This document shows, in pieces, positions 1 to 6,787 of a stretch of DNA of 18,985 bases. The translations under genes and the position numbers were made by a program. Source of the stretch: CAVVNC01 sp963750015 (lineage in GTDB: Bacteria > Desulfobacterota > Syntrophorhabdia > Syntrophorhabdales > WCHB1-27); assembly GCA_963750015.1 (NCBI GenBank), contig CAVVPU010000037.1:1-18985 (forward strand), given 5' to 3'. Below the pieces are notes generated by a model. It saw only the letters and a list, made by a program, of their open reading frames with translations. It ran no database searches and was not told the DNA's origin. Numbering within the stretch: the stretch's first letter is position 1; each line of letters starts with the position of its first letter.

Positions 1-34
1 TAATGACAGAATAGAATCGACAAAAGGGGAAGAC

Positions 35-251
35 ATGACCCAAAAACTTACGGCCATTATTTGAACGGAAGGTAACGGATACGCGTCGCTCCGAGGCCGA
101 TATTGCCAGCCAAGGTGACACGGTGGAGCAAGCGCGGGAGAATCTCAAAGAAGCCTTGGAGCTGTTTTTCGAGACGGCCTCTCACGACGAGATCAAGCAA
201 AGGCTGCATGGCGATCTGTTTGTGACACAAATCGAGGTAGCCGTTGGGTAA
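35..251 (+). pseudogene. Remnant of a HicB-family antitoxin gene (type II toxin-antitoxin)
   Basis: The stretch begins with an ATG behind a GGGGA ribosome binding site and reads MTQKLTAII, then meets an in-frame TGA at 62-64. The reading resumes in the same frame (EGNGYASL) to about position 91, then shifts by one frame and continues from 93 as EADIASQGDTVEQARENLKE, followed by ALELFFETAS and ending at TAA 249-251. This is the usual HicB partial RNase H-like core (DIASQGDTxEEAxxNLxEAxxLFxE). HicB proteins neutralise the HicA mRNA interferase. At least one stop and one frameshift break the gene, so it cannot make a normal antitoxin. A hicA, if present, would lie just upstream, outside the window; the bases at 1-34 do not show it. 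The family call is by pattern and is fairly secure. Confidence 0.75.
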
Positions 252-1087
252 ACTTCGCGTCCCACTGCCCGACCGCCGCGCAGGTGACCGACGCGTTCGG
301 GCCATACCCACGAAAAGCAGCGTTCTGATACTGTCTGCTCTCATCGGCTTAATGTGCGCAACCGCTGCCATGGCCCAGGGCCATATGGCGGATATCCTCG
401 GTTACTATAGTCCCCTCATCCTTGAGAAGGACCTTGACGAAAAGGATCGCGTGAATGAGTATGCAAAAGAAGATTTCAGCGTGGTCTGGAAGCACACAGG
501 AAAGGCAGCATATTTGGGGTTCATCGGCGACAACTACCAAAGAATAAGGCTGAGACTATCCTCCGTCGTGAAAGACAGGAAGAACCCTCATATATATAGT
601 CAAAGGGAAGTCGGCCGTGAAAGATGAAGTGAAATCATTTCGCGGAATCTTCGTAATCAAGCATGTGAGACTTGTTGCCAATATGCACTTAGGATGTGAC
701 GACGAATACAAAAACAAAGGGATCAAAGCTCAAGGCGTTTTGATAGGCAAGTACAAACTGTATCAGGATAGGAGCCAAAGAAACTCGGGAAATTTCGAGG
801 GAGTGTTTTCAGCACTGTGGTACAGGGACAAGACTGGTAGGATTAGGTACGACAATATCGAGGACTACGCCGATCCGTATGTGAATAATCAGTTTCTCGG
901 ATCATGGGCAAGCTATGATGAAGCAAATAAATTCAAATGCAACTTGGGAGATTACAGGATACCGGACAGCGGAGATATTGACGTGGGGTCAGGATACTTC
1001 GCGCCCGATGACAAGTATAGAAAAAATGGCTGGCAGTCTTACCACAGGTATGGTGATGAAGGTGATGTTTTTGATTGGGGCCGCTGA
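244..1087 (+). pseudogene. Unrecognised secreted protein gene, split by a frameshift at a TA repeat
   Basis: Two adjacent open frames look like one gene. The first (from TTG 244, ending 627) carries a signal peptide (KSSVLILSALIGLMCATAAM, then AQG) and about 75 mature residues. The second frame, entered at about 590-600 and ending at TGA 1087, continues smoothly as LIYIVKGKSAVKDEV. The switch falls in a TATATATA tract (591-598); one extra TA unit would restore one frame of about 280 codons. The protein is polar and rich in Asp, Tyr and Gly in its C-terminal half, with only two Cys there, and I do not recognise the family. The real start is uncertain: TTG 244 overlaps the hicB remnant, and an ATA at 304 sits where an ATG would give a perfect short signal peptide. 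The base composition is visibly more A/T-rich than the rest of the window, which suggests foreign origin. Confidence 0.55.
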
Positions 1088-1564
1088 TGACGCCCGCTCT
1101 GCGCTGGCTCGGACCAAGCGCCGGAGCGAAGCGGTAAGGCACTGCGCTACCTCCCGCTCAATTCTTTGTTGCCTCTTTCAATCGGCAAGCCTCGGAATTC
1201 TCCGATCGGGAAACAATTTGCAGTAGGTGAAGGGCATCAGCGTAGGCAGTTCAATTCTTGTCTTGCCTTTGGCGGCCTCTAGGGCCGCCGCTCCTCTTCA
1301 ATTGGTGTTGGTGTGTACATCCTATGAAGGCCGGAGCCGCGGGCTGTTAAAGATACGGCTCCGCGTGTTACCGGCCGGTCGGCTGGGAGGGATCGTGAGG
1401 TGTGGATGCAATTTGAGCCTTGCTGCCCGGATGGCGTACTGAATGTACGTCGGAGGGCGCATGGCGAAAAGTGCGCCGCAGATCGCGATTCCTCCCAGCC
1501 GACCGGCCACACCTCGTGCCCTCTCTGCCTCTTTGCTTCTTTGCCTCTTTCAGAAAAAGCACCT
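1088..1564. other. Non-coding stretch with hairpins, an inverted repeat and a CT-rich tail
   Basis: No convincing gene lies here. Several structures are visible. GGCGGCC/GGCCGCC forms a hairpin at 1271-1289. CGGAGCCG/CGGCTCCG forms another at 1332-1363. A 23-bp inverted repeat has arms at 1373-1395 and 1486-1508. A pyrimidine-rich run of CTCTTTGC-like units fills about 1517-1553. Two loosely similar direct copies (TCAATTCTTTGTTGCCT at about 1159 and TCAATTCTTGTCTTGCCT at about 1250) are also present. Short open frames crossing the region have no recognisable protein features and overlap each other on both strands. Confidence 0.6.
1373..1508. repeat. 23-bp inverted repeat enclosing about 90 bp
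   Basis: The left arm (1373-1395, beginning GGCCGGTCGGCTGGGAGG) and the reverse complement of the right arm (1486-1508) agree at 22 of 23 positions. The enclosed 90 bp holds a smaller GCGCA/TGCGC stem near 1458-1477. I see no target-site duplication and no open frame that looks like a transposase, so it could be a non-autonomous mobile element or a long RNA hairpin. Confidence 0.7.
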
Positions 1565-2734
1565 TTACCCTTGCTTCTCCCGGTTCAGCCTTTCGTGGAC
1601 TTTTTTCAACTCCTCTCTGATCGGTATATGCTGGGGGCACTTTTCCTCGCACTTCGCGCACTCTATGCACGCCGACGCCCTCTGCTCCGGCTTCATGAAC
1701 CTGTTGTACCGGAGCGCCGCCATGCCTTCCAGCCTGTGGGGGAAAACGAAGGAGTCATTGTAGAGGGCGAAATTCTGCGGTATGGCAACCCCCTGCTCGC
1801 AGGGCATGCAGTAGGCGCAACCCGTGCAGCCGATCTTGAACATTTTCCGGTAGGCCTCGCGCACATCGTTGATGAGGGAAAGCTCGTCAGCTCCAAGAGA
1901 ACCGGATGTCCCCTCGTTTGCCGTCCGTATATTCTCCTTGACCTGCTCCATGGAGGTCATGCCGCTCAGGGCCATGGACACCTCTTCGTGGTTCCACACC
2001 CACCGCAGGGCCCATTCAGCCGGTGACCTTTTCACCTTGGCCGAATCCCAGAGGGACTGGACTTCCGGGGGCACCTGGCCGGCGAGCATGCCTCCCCTCA
2101 CCGGCTCCATGACGACGACCCCCATGCCCTTGGCTGCCGCGTACATGAGCCCTTTTTTGCCTGCCTGTTCCTGTTCGTCGTAGTAGTTGTACTGGATCTG
2201 GCAAAGCTCCCAGTCGTAGCTGTCGACGATCTCCTTGAAAACGTCGAATCGGTCGTGAAAGGAGAAACCCACGTGGCGGGCCCGGCCTTCGGCGACGATC
2301 CGGTCGAGGAAGGAGAGCACTCCCATGCCTTTCGTGCGCTCCCAGGTCTCCCGGTGGAGTCCGTGGAGGAGGTAGACATCTACATAATCCGTATCGAGCC
2401 GCTTGAGCTGCTCGGTGAAGAACCTTTCGAAGTCCTCGGGAGCCCGCACGAGGATAGCGGGCAGCTTCGTGGCGATGTAAACCTTGTCCCGACAGGCCTT
2501 GAGCCCTTTGCCGAGGACTGTCTCGCTCATGCCCCCGTGGTACATATAGGCGCTATCAAAGTAGTTGACGCCGTGGTCGACGGCGTATTCGAACATGGGG
2601 AAGGCTTCTTTCTCATCTATAGGCGTCGATGGGTCCGATCCATCGAAGGTGCCTCCTGCGAGGGGAAGGCGCATGGCGCCGAACCCCAGGATAGAGACGG
2701 AAAGACCGGTATTGCCGAGTTTTCTATACAGCAT
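1565..2734 (-). CDS. Aldo/keto reductase with C-terminal 4Fe-4S clusters
   Basis: A 389-residue member of the COG1453-type aldo/keto reductases, which fuse an NADPH-dependent reductase barrel to a ferredoxin-like tail. The barrel opens with RKLGNTGLSVSILGFGAMRL. The catalytic tetrad can be placed at Asp60, Tyr65, Lys90 and His124 (YFDSAYMYHGG, IATKLP, LLHGLH). The tail has two cysteine sets, C303/C306/C309/C312 (CTGCAYCMPC) and C356/C359/C362/C366 (CIECAKCEEKC), which fits binding of two 4Fe-4S clusters. The start is supported by an AAAGGAGG site 7 bases upstream. It follows the upstream methyltransferase on the same strand but has its own promoter and palindrome in the 97-base gap, so it may be regulated separately. 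The physiological substrate is unknown; members of the family are predicted cytoplasmic oxidoreductases. Confidence 0.93.
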   Translation of the reverse strand: MLYRKLGNTGLSVSILGFGAMRLPLAGGTFDGSDPSTPIDEKEAFPMFEYAVDHGVNYFDSAYMYHGGMSETVLGKGLKACRDKVYIATKLPAILVRAPEDFERFFTEQLKRLDTDYVDVYLLHGLHRETWERTKGMGVLSFLDRIVAEGRARHVGFSFHDRFDVFKEIVDSYDWELCQIQYNYYDEQEQAGKKGLMYAAAKGMGVVVMEPVRGGMLAGQVPPEVQSLWDSAKVKRSPAEWALRWVWNHEEVSMALSGMTSMEQVKENIRTANEGTSGSLGADELSLINDVREAYRKMFKIGCTGCAYCMPCEQGVAIPQNFALYNDSFVFPHRLEGMAALRYNRFMKPEQRASACIECAKCEEKCPQHIPIREELKKVHERLNREKQG

Positions 2735-2777
2735 GGATGCCTCCTTTTGGCTCGAAAGCGGGAGAGTCGATAATCGA

Positions 2778-2806
2778 ATACTACTTTAGAAATAGTACGG
2801 AGTCAA
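2778..2806 (-). promoter_or_regulatory. Sigma-70-like promoter of the aldo/keto reductase gene with an overlapping palindrome
   Basis: Reading the minus strand, TTGACT (2801-2806) and TAGTAT (2778-2783) are separated by exactly 17 bases. A near-perfect 19-bp palindrome (2779-2797, arms TACTA/TAGTA, inner TTT/AAA-like) covers the -10 element and most of the spacer, the position of a repressor operator. The regulator is unknown. Confidence 0.6.
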
Positions 2807-2825
2807 AGGAGAAGCAAACGTTGAC

Positions 2826-3668
2826 TTATGCGGAAGCAGGGAAAGCCCCTCCGGGTCGCGTCATGCTCTTTGACCACCCCATGACCGCCCAGTAGCAGTT
2901 CCGCGAATAGGGCAGCTTCCATCCGCAGCCGGAGGGAACGAGATGCTCCTCGAGATAGGCCGATACCTTCCGCTCCTCCTTGGCTGTCAGACCGTGGAAC
3001 ATCCAGCGTTGGTCCTCCAGGGCTTCCTGGCGGCTCGCCCATCCGTTCCGGTGTTCTTCCTCGACGAAGGCGACGCTCGCGCGGATGCCCATCTTGTAAA
3101 GCAGGTCGTAGTAGTAGATGTAGTCCGGGCCGATCTTGAAGCGCCTCCCTGTCGCTTCGAAGAGACGCCGGTCAAAGGGCCCGTCCCCTACGACGGTGGA
3201 GACATAGACATGCTTTCTCGCCGCATGGTCCAGCTTGGCGATCAGCCCCGGCAGGTCCTTGCCGATGAGCGACCTGGAAGCGATTGCGACATCGTGCGAG
3301 CCTATCCCCAGGCTCTGCCAGTCATCCTCCCACCGGCCCTGAACCGTATTGACGTTCGTGATCCCTTCCTGACTGCAGCGCTTGTTGACGACGGCCAGCA
3401 TGTTTGCCGAAAAATCGACGGCGGTGATTGACGCGACTCTCTTCGAAAGGGGGATCGCGAGGGTGCCGCCGCCGCACGCCATATCGAGGATTGTCGAGCC
3501 GGAATCGATCTCCATGAGTGTGATAAAACGCTCGGCGTACCCCGTGGAAGCTGCATATTCGGAGAACTCCGAGGCCCGGCCGTCCCAGAAGTCTTCGCCG
3601 CGGACAGGTGCTACATGGTCGTCGGTCCCGGGAGATTTTCGGTTTCTGGTGCTTGCCTTGCTCTTCAT
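2826..3668 (-). CDS. SAM-dependent class I methyltransferase (paralogue 1)
   Basis: A 280-residue soluble protein with a Rossmann methyltransferase core. The SAM-binding motif I is ILDMACGGGTLAIPL (residues 60-74), followed by the acidic end of strand 2 at ITAVDFS (Asp85). A basic, Ser/Lys/Arg-rich N-terminus precedes the domain. It is a clear paralogue of the methyltransferase encoded at 5684-6760: both share EGITNV, GRWEDDW, SHDVAIASRS-like, VGDGPFDRRLFEA and DYIYxYxxLYxMGI blocks. The two lie on either side of the permease and ATPase genes, in the same direction, so both probably belong to the transport operon. The methyl acceptor is unknown; a chelator, cofactor or small metabolite linked to the transported metal is a guess. 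The ribosome binding site (AAGGAG, 13 bases from the ATG) is spaced more widely than usual. Confidence 0.85.
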   Translation of the reverse strand: MKSKASTRNRKSPGTDDHVAPVRGEDFWDGRASEFSEYAASTGYAERFITLMEIDSGSTILDMACGGGTLAIPLSKRVASITAVDFSANMLAVVNKRCSQEGITNVNTVQGRWEDDWQSLGIGSHDVAIASRSLIGKDLPGLIAKLDHAARKHVYVSTVVGDGPFDRRLFEATGRRFKIGPDYIYYYDLLYKMGIRASVAFVEEEHRNGWASRQEALEDQRWMFHGLTAKEERKVSAYLEEHLVPSGCGWKLPYSRNCYWAVMGWSKSMTRPGGAFPASA

Positions 3669-3714
3669 CGTCTTTTTCGGGCTCCTTATTTCTTTCCCAC
3701 GGCCGTTCTTTCAG

Positions 3715-3740
3715 GAGGGATCAGGCAGCGTCGATCCCTC
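3715..3740. repeat. Short hairpin between the small ORF and methyltransferase 1
   Basis: GAGGGATC (3715-3722) pairs perfectly with GATCCCTC (3733-3740) around a 10-base loop. No T-run follows on either strand, so it is not a classic terminator; it may be a processing or stability element. Confidence 0.4.
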
Positions 3741-3756
3741 ACGGACGAGCGTCGGT

Positions 3757-3855
3757 TCACGGCATGAGGATGGCGGCGGCCTCCCGGGTGCTGAGGTCGA
3801 CATTAAGAAAAATCCTGAAGAAATCCTGGATTGTTCTTAGCACCTTCCATCTCAT
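3757..3855 (-). CDS. Possible 32-residue small protein coupled to the ATPase gene
   Basis: An ATG overlaps the TGA of the ATPase gene as ATGA, the typical arrangement of translationally coupled operon genes. It opens a 32-codon frame (MRWKVLRTIQDFFRIFLNVD, then LSTREAAAILMP) ending at 3757. It has an amphipathic, hydrophobic/basic first half and no signal peptide or cysteine. It fills half of the otherwise empty gap before methyltransferase 1. I know no family for it. It could be a real microprotein, the remnant of a longer gene, or chance. Confidence 0.3.
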   Translation of the reverse strand: MRWKVLRTIQDFFRIFLNVDLSTREAAAILMP

Positions 3856-4664
3856 GACTTTCGGGACCTCCTGTTTAGACCTCCGCCGTTGATAGTCCGG
3901 GGCACGCAGACCTGCACTTCCCCGTTGATCCTTACCACATCGACCTTCGCGTTGTAGAGGGCGAAAAGGTTCTCGTCGTTCACGACTTCCTCACATCTTC
4001 CATCTGCCAGGACGTGTCCGCCCTTGATGAGGATCGCCCGGTTCGCGATCCAGAGGGCGTGCTCGGGGGAATGGGTGGACTTGACGAAGGTGTAGCCCTG
4101 TGCGGAAAGCTCGACGATCTGTTCCAGAAGCCTGAGCTGGTTTCCGTAGTCGAGCCCGCCCGCAGGCTCATCCATGACGAGGGTCCGTGCCCCCTGGGCC
4201 AGGGCCCTCGCAATGATCGTGAGCTGCCTCTCTCCTCCGCTTATCTCGGTGTAGGCCCTTTCGGCGAGGTGGAGGATCGACAGGGTCCGAAGGGCATCGT
4301 GGGCGATATCGATATCCTCTTTGGAGTACTTGAAGAAGAACGTCTTGTGGGGAATACGGCCCATGAGGGCTACGTCGATGACCGAGTAAGGGAAGGCGCT
4401 TTTGTGTATCTGCGGGACATAGGCGATCTCGCGGGCCAGATGCTTGGCGCTCAAGTGCGATACATCGGCGCCGTCATAGAGAACCCGGCCGTGGTGAGGC
4501 TTGAGCATGCCGAGCATCACCTTTATGAGCGTGCTTTTTCCGCATCCGTTGGGACCGAGAAGGGTGACGATCTCGCCTCGTGCCACACTCAGGCTCACAT
4601 CCGTGAGGACCTCTTGCTTCCCGTAACCGAAGGAGACCTTCTCCAGCGCGATAAGGGGCTCCAT
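3852..4664 (-). CDS. ABC transporter ATPase, FecE/BtuD/MolC type
   Basis: A 270-residue ATP-binding subunit of a type II (BtuCD-like) importer. Visible motifs are Walker A GPNGCGKST (37-45), Q-loop YVPQ (Gln85), signature ISGGERQ (141-147, a variant of LSGGQ), Walker B TLVMDEP (162-168) and the H-loop His198 (STHSPEH). The ATG at 4664 overlaps the permease stop (TGATG), so the two are translationally coupled; a longer upstream frame exists but would run inside the permease gene. It powers the permease encoded directly upstream. By sequence class alone the substrate could be ferric siderophore, cobalamin, haem or molybdate/tungstate; the ModE-like sites in this cluster favour molybdate/tungstate (inference). 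Confidence 0.93.
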   Translation of the reverse strand: MEPLIALEKVSFGYGKQEVLTDVSLSVARGEIVTLLGPNGCGKSTLIKVMLGMLKPHHGRVLYDGADVSHLSAKHLAREIAYVPQIHKSAFPYSVIDVALMGRIPHKTFFFKYSKEDIDIAHDALRTLSILHLAERAYTEISGGERQLTIIARALAQGARTLVMDEPAGGLDYGNQLRLLEQIVELSAQGYTFVKSTHSPEHALWIANRAILIKGGHVLADGRCEEVVNDENLFALYNAKVDVVRINGEVQVCVPRTINGGGLNRRSRKS

Positions 4665-5680
4665 CAGCTCCACCCCCTTCTCGACTTTCGGAGTATGACG
4701 GCGAAGAAGGGTATACCGATGAGGGAGGTCGTTATGCCGACGGGGATCTCCACATTGAAGAGCAGCCTCGAAACATCGTCGACGACGACCAGGAAGATGG
4801 CGCCTATGAGGGCGCTTGCAGGAATAAGCGTCTTGTTGTCCGGACCGACGAGCATCCGTGCAATATGGGGGATGATGAGGCCTACCCAGCCTATCATGCC
4901 GGCCATGACCACGGTGAGGGCACTGGCGAGGGTCGCGAGCACGATGAGGAGCGTGCGGACCCATTCGACGGGGATGCCTAAGGCCCTCGCCTCTTCGTCA
5001 CCCATGCTCAGGGCATTGAGGTAGCCGGAAAAGAGGGTTATCAGGATTATGCTCCCCACCTGGAAAATGGCGGAGAACTCCAGGGTATGCATGTCCACGA
5101 GGGACAGCCCCCCCATGAGCCATACGGTGATGGCCGGGAGTTGGTTGTAGGGGTCGGCCACGTATTTTATGATCGAGAGAAGGGAAGTGAAGAGGGCGCC
5201 GCTGATGACGCCGCCGAGTATGAGGAGGAGCACGTTGTTCCCCCTGTACATCTTGGCCATGCCCACGGCTATGGCCACCGCCGCAAAGCCGAAGGCAAAA
5301 GTGCTGATTTGCACGGCGAGCCAGCTCTTGAAAAAGACTATGCCGAGGGCTGCCCCGAAAGAGCCCCCTGCAAGGACACCGAGGAGACTCGGGGATACGA
5401 GGGGGTTGACGAACATGGCCTGGAAAGCGGCTCCCGATACGGAGAGGGATGCGCCTATCAGAACCGCCGCGAGCACGCGGGGCAGGCGGATGTCAAAAAA
5501 AAGGTTGTGAAAAAGACGGGAAGCATCGGGCGAGATGCTGCCTATATTGAAGGCCTCGTTGAGAAAGAAGGTTGCCATGTCTTTGAGGGTGACAGGGTAT
5601 TTGCCCAGAGTCAAAGATACGCCGATCGTCACGACGAGGACTATCAAGAGGAGGGGAAAGAAATACTTACGGTGCCCCAT
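4664..5680 (-). CDS. FecCD/BtuC/MolB-family ABC transporter permease
   Basis: A 338-residue inner-membrane protein with about ten hydrophobic segments. It carries the family's diagnostic blocks: RLPRVLAAVLIGASLSVSGA and VNPLVSPSLLGVLAGGSFGA in the first half, then EARALGIPVEW (the cytoplasmic loop that contacts the ATPase) and GMIGWVGLIIPHIARMLVGP in the second half. It forms the channel of a type II importer, with the binding protein encoded at the head of the cluster and the ATPase directly downstream. It starts 3 bases after the stop of methyltransferase 2 with GAAGGG just upstream, so the methyltransferase, permease and ATPase genes are certainly one transcript. Only one permease gene is present, so a homodimer is expected. 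Confidence 0.95.
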   Translation of the reverse strand: MGHRKYFFPLLLIVLVVTIGVSLTLGKYPVTLKDMATFFLNEAFNIGSISPDASRLFHNLFFDIRLPRVLAAVLIGASLSVSGAAFQAMFVNPLVSPSLLGVLAGGSFGAALGIVFFKSWLAVQISTFAFGFAAVAIAVGMAKMYRGNNVLLLILGGVISGALFTSLLSIIKYVADPYNQLPAITVWLMGGLSLVDMHTLEFSAIFQVGSIILITLFSGYLNALSMGDEEARALGIPVEWVRTLLIVLATLASALTVVMAGMIGWVGLIIPHIARMLVGPDNKTLIPASALIGAIFLVVVDDVSRLLFNVEIPVGITTSLIGIPFFAVILRKSRRGWS

Positions 5681-5683
5681 GGC

Positions 5684-6760
5684 TCAACCCTTCTCCCACC
5701 ACATGACGGCCCATCTGACTACGAGGTCATGGGAGAATTGCCAGGAACCGTCTGCGAACAGGATATCTTCCCGGATATAGGCACGAAGTCTCTCTTCCTC
5801 GGCGGGGCTCAAGGCACCGAACATCCACTGAACGGAGGCGTACGCCTCTTCGAAGCTCTCGAAGGTCTTGCGGCGCGATTCTTCTATGAAGGCCACATTT
5901 GCGAGAATGCCCATCTGGTAGAGCATGTTGTAATTGTAAATGTAGTCGCATCCCGTATCGAGGGGCCTTCCGATTGCCTCGAAGAGGCGGCGGTCGAAAG
6001 GCCCGTCCCCGACGATGGTGGCCACGTAGACCCGTCTTCGCGCCGCCCGGTCAAGCTTGAAAAGGGCGGAGCGCAGGTCCCGGACGACCATGGAGCGTGA
6101 GGCTATGGCCACATCAGAGATGCCTATACCGGCTCTTGTCCAGTCATCTTCCCATCGCCCTTCCAGGGTTCTGACATTCGTGATGCCTTCGTCCTCACAT
6201 CGGGCGCGCACCCTGGCGAGCATCTCTTTCGAAATATCGACGGCAGTGACGGAAGAAACCCTTTTCGCGAGAGGAATAGCGAGGGTGCCGCCGCCGCAGC
6301 CCATATCGAGGACAGTCCAATGAGGCTCGGGTTGCATGATGCTCAGAAAACGGTCGGCATAGCCGAAATTGCCCCGGTCGCCGGAGAAAGAGGCAGCCCT
6401 TGTGTCCCAAAACCCGGTGTCCCGCTTCGAAGAGGTTCGCCGGGAGTTCCGTGCCTGCCATACCCTGTTCCAGTCGATTGCCCGTACGTCGATCGTTGCT
6501 GTTGAATGGGGCTCAGCGCCCCCTCGGTTGGCAAAGCCAACCGAGCCTCCCCGCTCAACTCGCTTCGCTCGGGTACGACCGTGGGGCTTACGCGCCCCTC
6601 GCAGTTGATGGGGCTCAGCGCCCCCTCGGTTGGCAAAGCCAACCGAGCCTCCCCGCTCAACTCGCTTCGCTCGGGTACGACCGTGGGGCTTACGCGCCCC
6701 TCGCAGTTGATGGGGCTCAGCGCCCCTTCTTCGGCGGAGCTTTGGGGCCTCCCTGCTCAT
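5684..6760 (-). CDS. SAM-dependent methyltransferase (paralogue 2) with a repeat-encoded N-terminal extension
   Basis: The conserved part (from about residue 94, IDWNRVWQARNSRR) is a class I methyltransferase with motif I VLDMGCGGGTLAIPLAKR (150-167) and SVTAVDIS after it. It is paralogous to the gene at 2826-3668. The preceding 85 or so residues are Arg-rich and come from two identical 102-bp (34-codon) repeat units plus a diverged third copy, all read in frame. No ATG, GTG or TTG lies in frame between the repeats and the methyltransferase core, so the only standard start is the ATG at 6760. That ATG overlaps the FmdE stop as ATGA. This gives 358 residues against 280 for the paralogue. Either the extension is really made, or the original start was displaced by repeat growth. 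The product is predicted to be cytoplasmic; the acceptor is unknown. Confidence 0.82.
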   Translation of the reverse strand: MSREAPKLRRRRGAEPHQLRGARKPHGRTRAKRVERGGSVGFANRGGAEPHQLRGARKPHGRTRAKRVERGGSVGFANRGGAEPHSTATIDVRAIDWNRVWQARNSRRTSSKRDTGFWDTRAASFSGDRGNFGYADRFLSIMQPEPHWTVLDMGCGGGTLAIPLAKRVSSVTAVDISKEMLARVRARCEDEGITNVRTLEGRWEDDWTRAGIGISDVAIASRSMVVRDLRSALFKLDRAARRRVYVATIVGDGPFDRRLFEAIGRPLDTGCDYIYNYNMLYQMGILANVAFIEESRRKTFESFEEAYASVQWMFGALSPAEEERLRAYIREDILFADGSWQFSHDLVVRWAVMWWEKG

Positions 6761-6787
6761 ATAGCTTCGCTCGTACGTGCGTGGTCT
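6507..6787. repeat. Tandem 102-bp repeat: two identical units plus a diverged partial third
   Basis: Units 6507-6608 and 6609-6710 are identical. A third copy starts at 6711 with the same 16 bases (TGGGGCTCAGCGCCCC) and then diverges, running into the end of the FmdE gene. Each full unit contains a 10-bp perfect hairpin (arms CTCGGTTGGC and GCCAACCGAG, loop AAA) and GGGGC/GCCCC stems at both ends. The length is 34 codons exactly and the unit is free of stops in several frames, which explains the long spurious plus-strand frames here. Confidence 0.95.

Noticed and set aside
4014..5024. Long plus-strand ORFs opposite the ATPase and permease (also at 5087-6100 and 7355-8620)
   Set aside because: They are shadows of GC-rich minus-strand genes with clear families, and their translations show no conserved motifs.
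6507..6787. CRISPR-like repeats
   Set aside because: The units are 102 bp, head to tail, with no unique spacers and no cas genes nearby.
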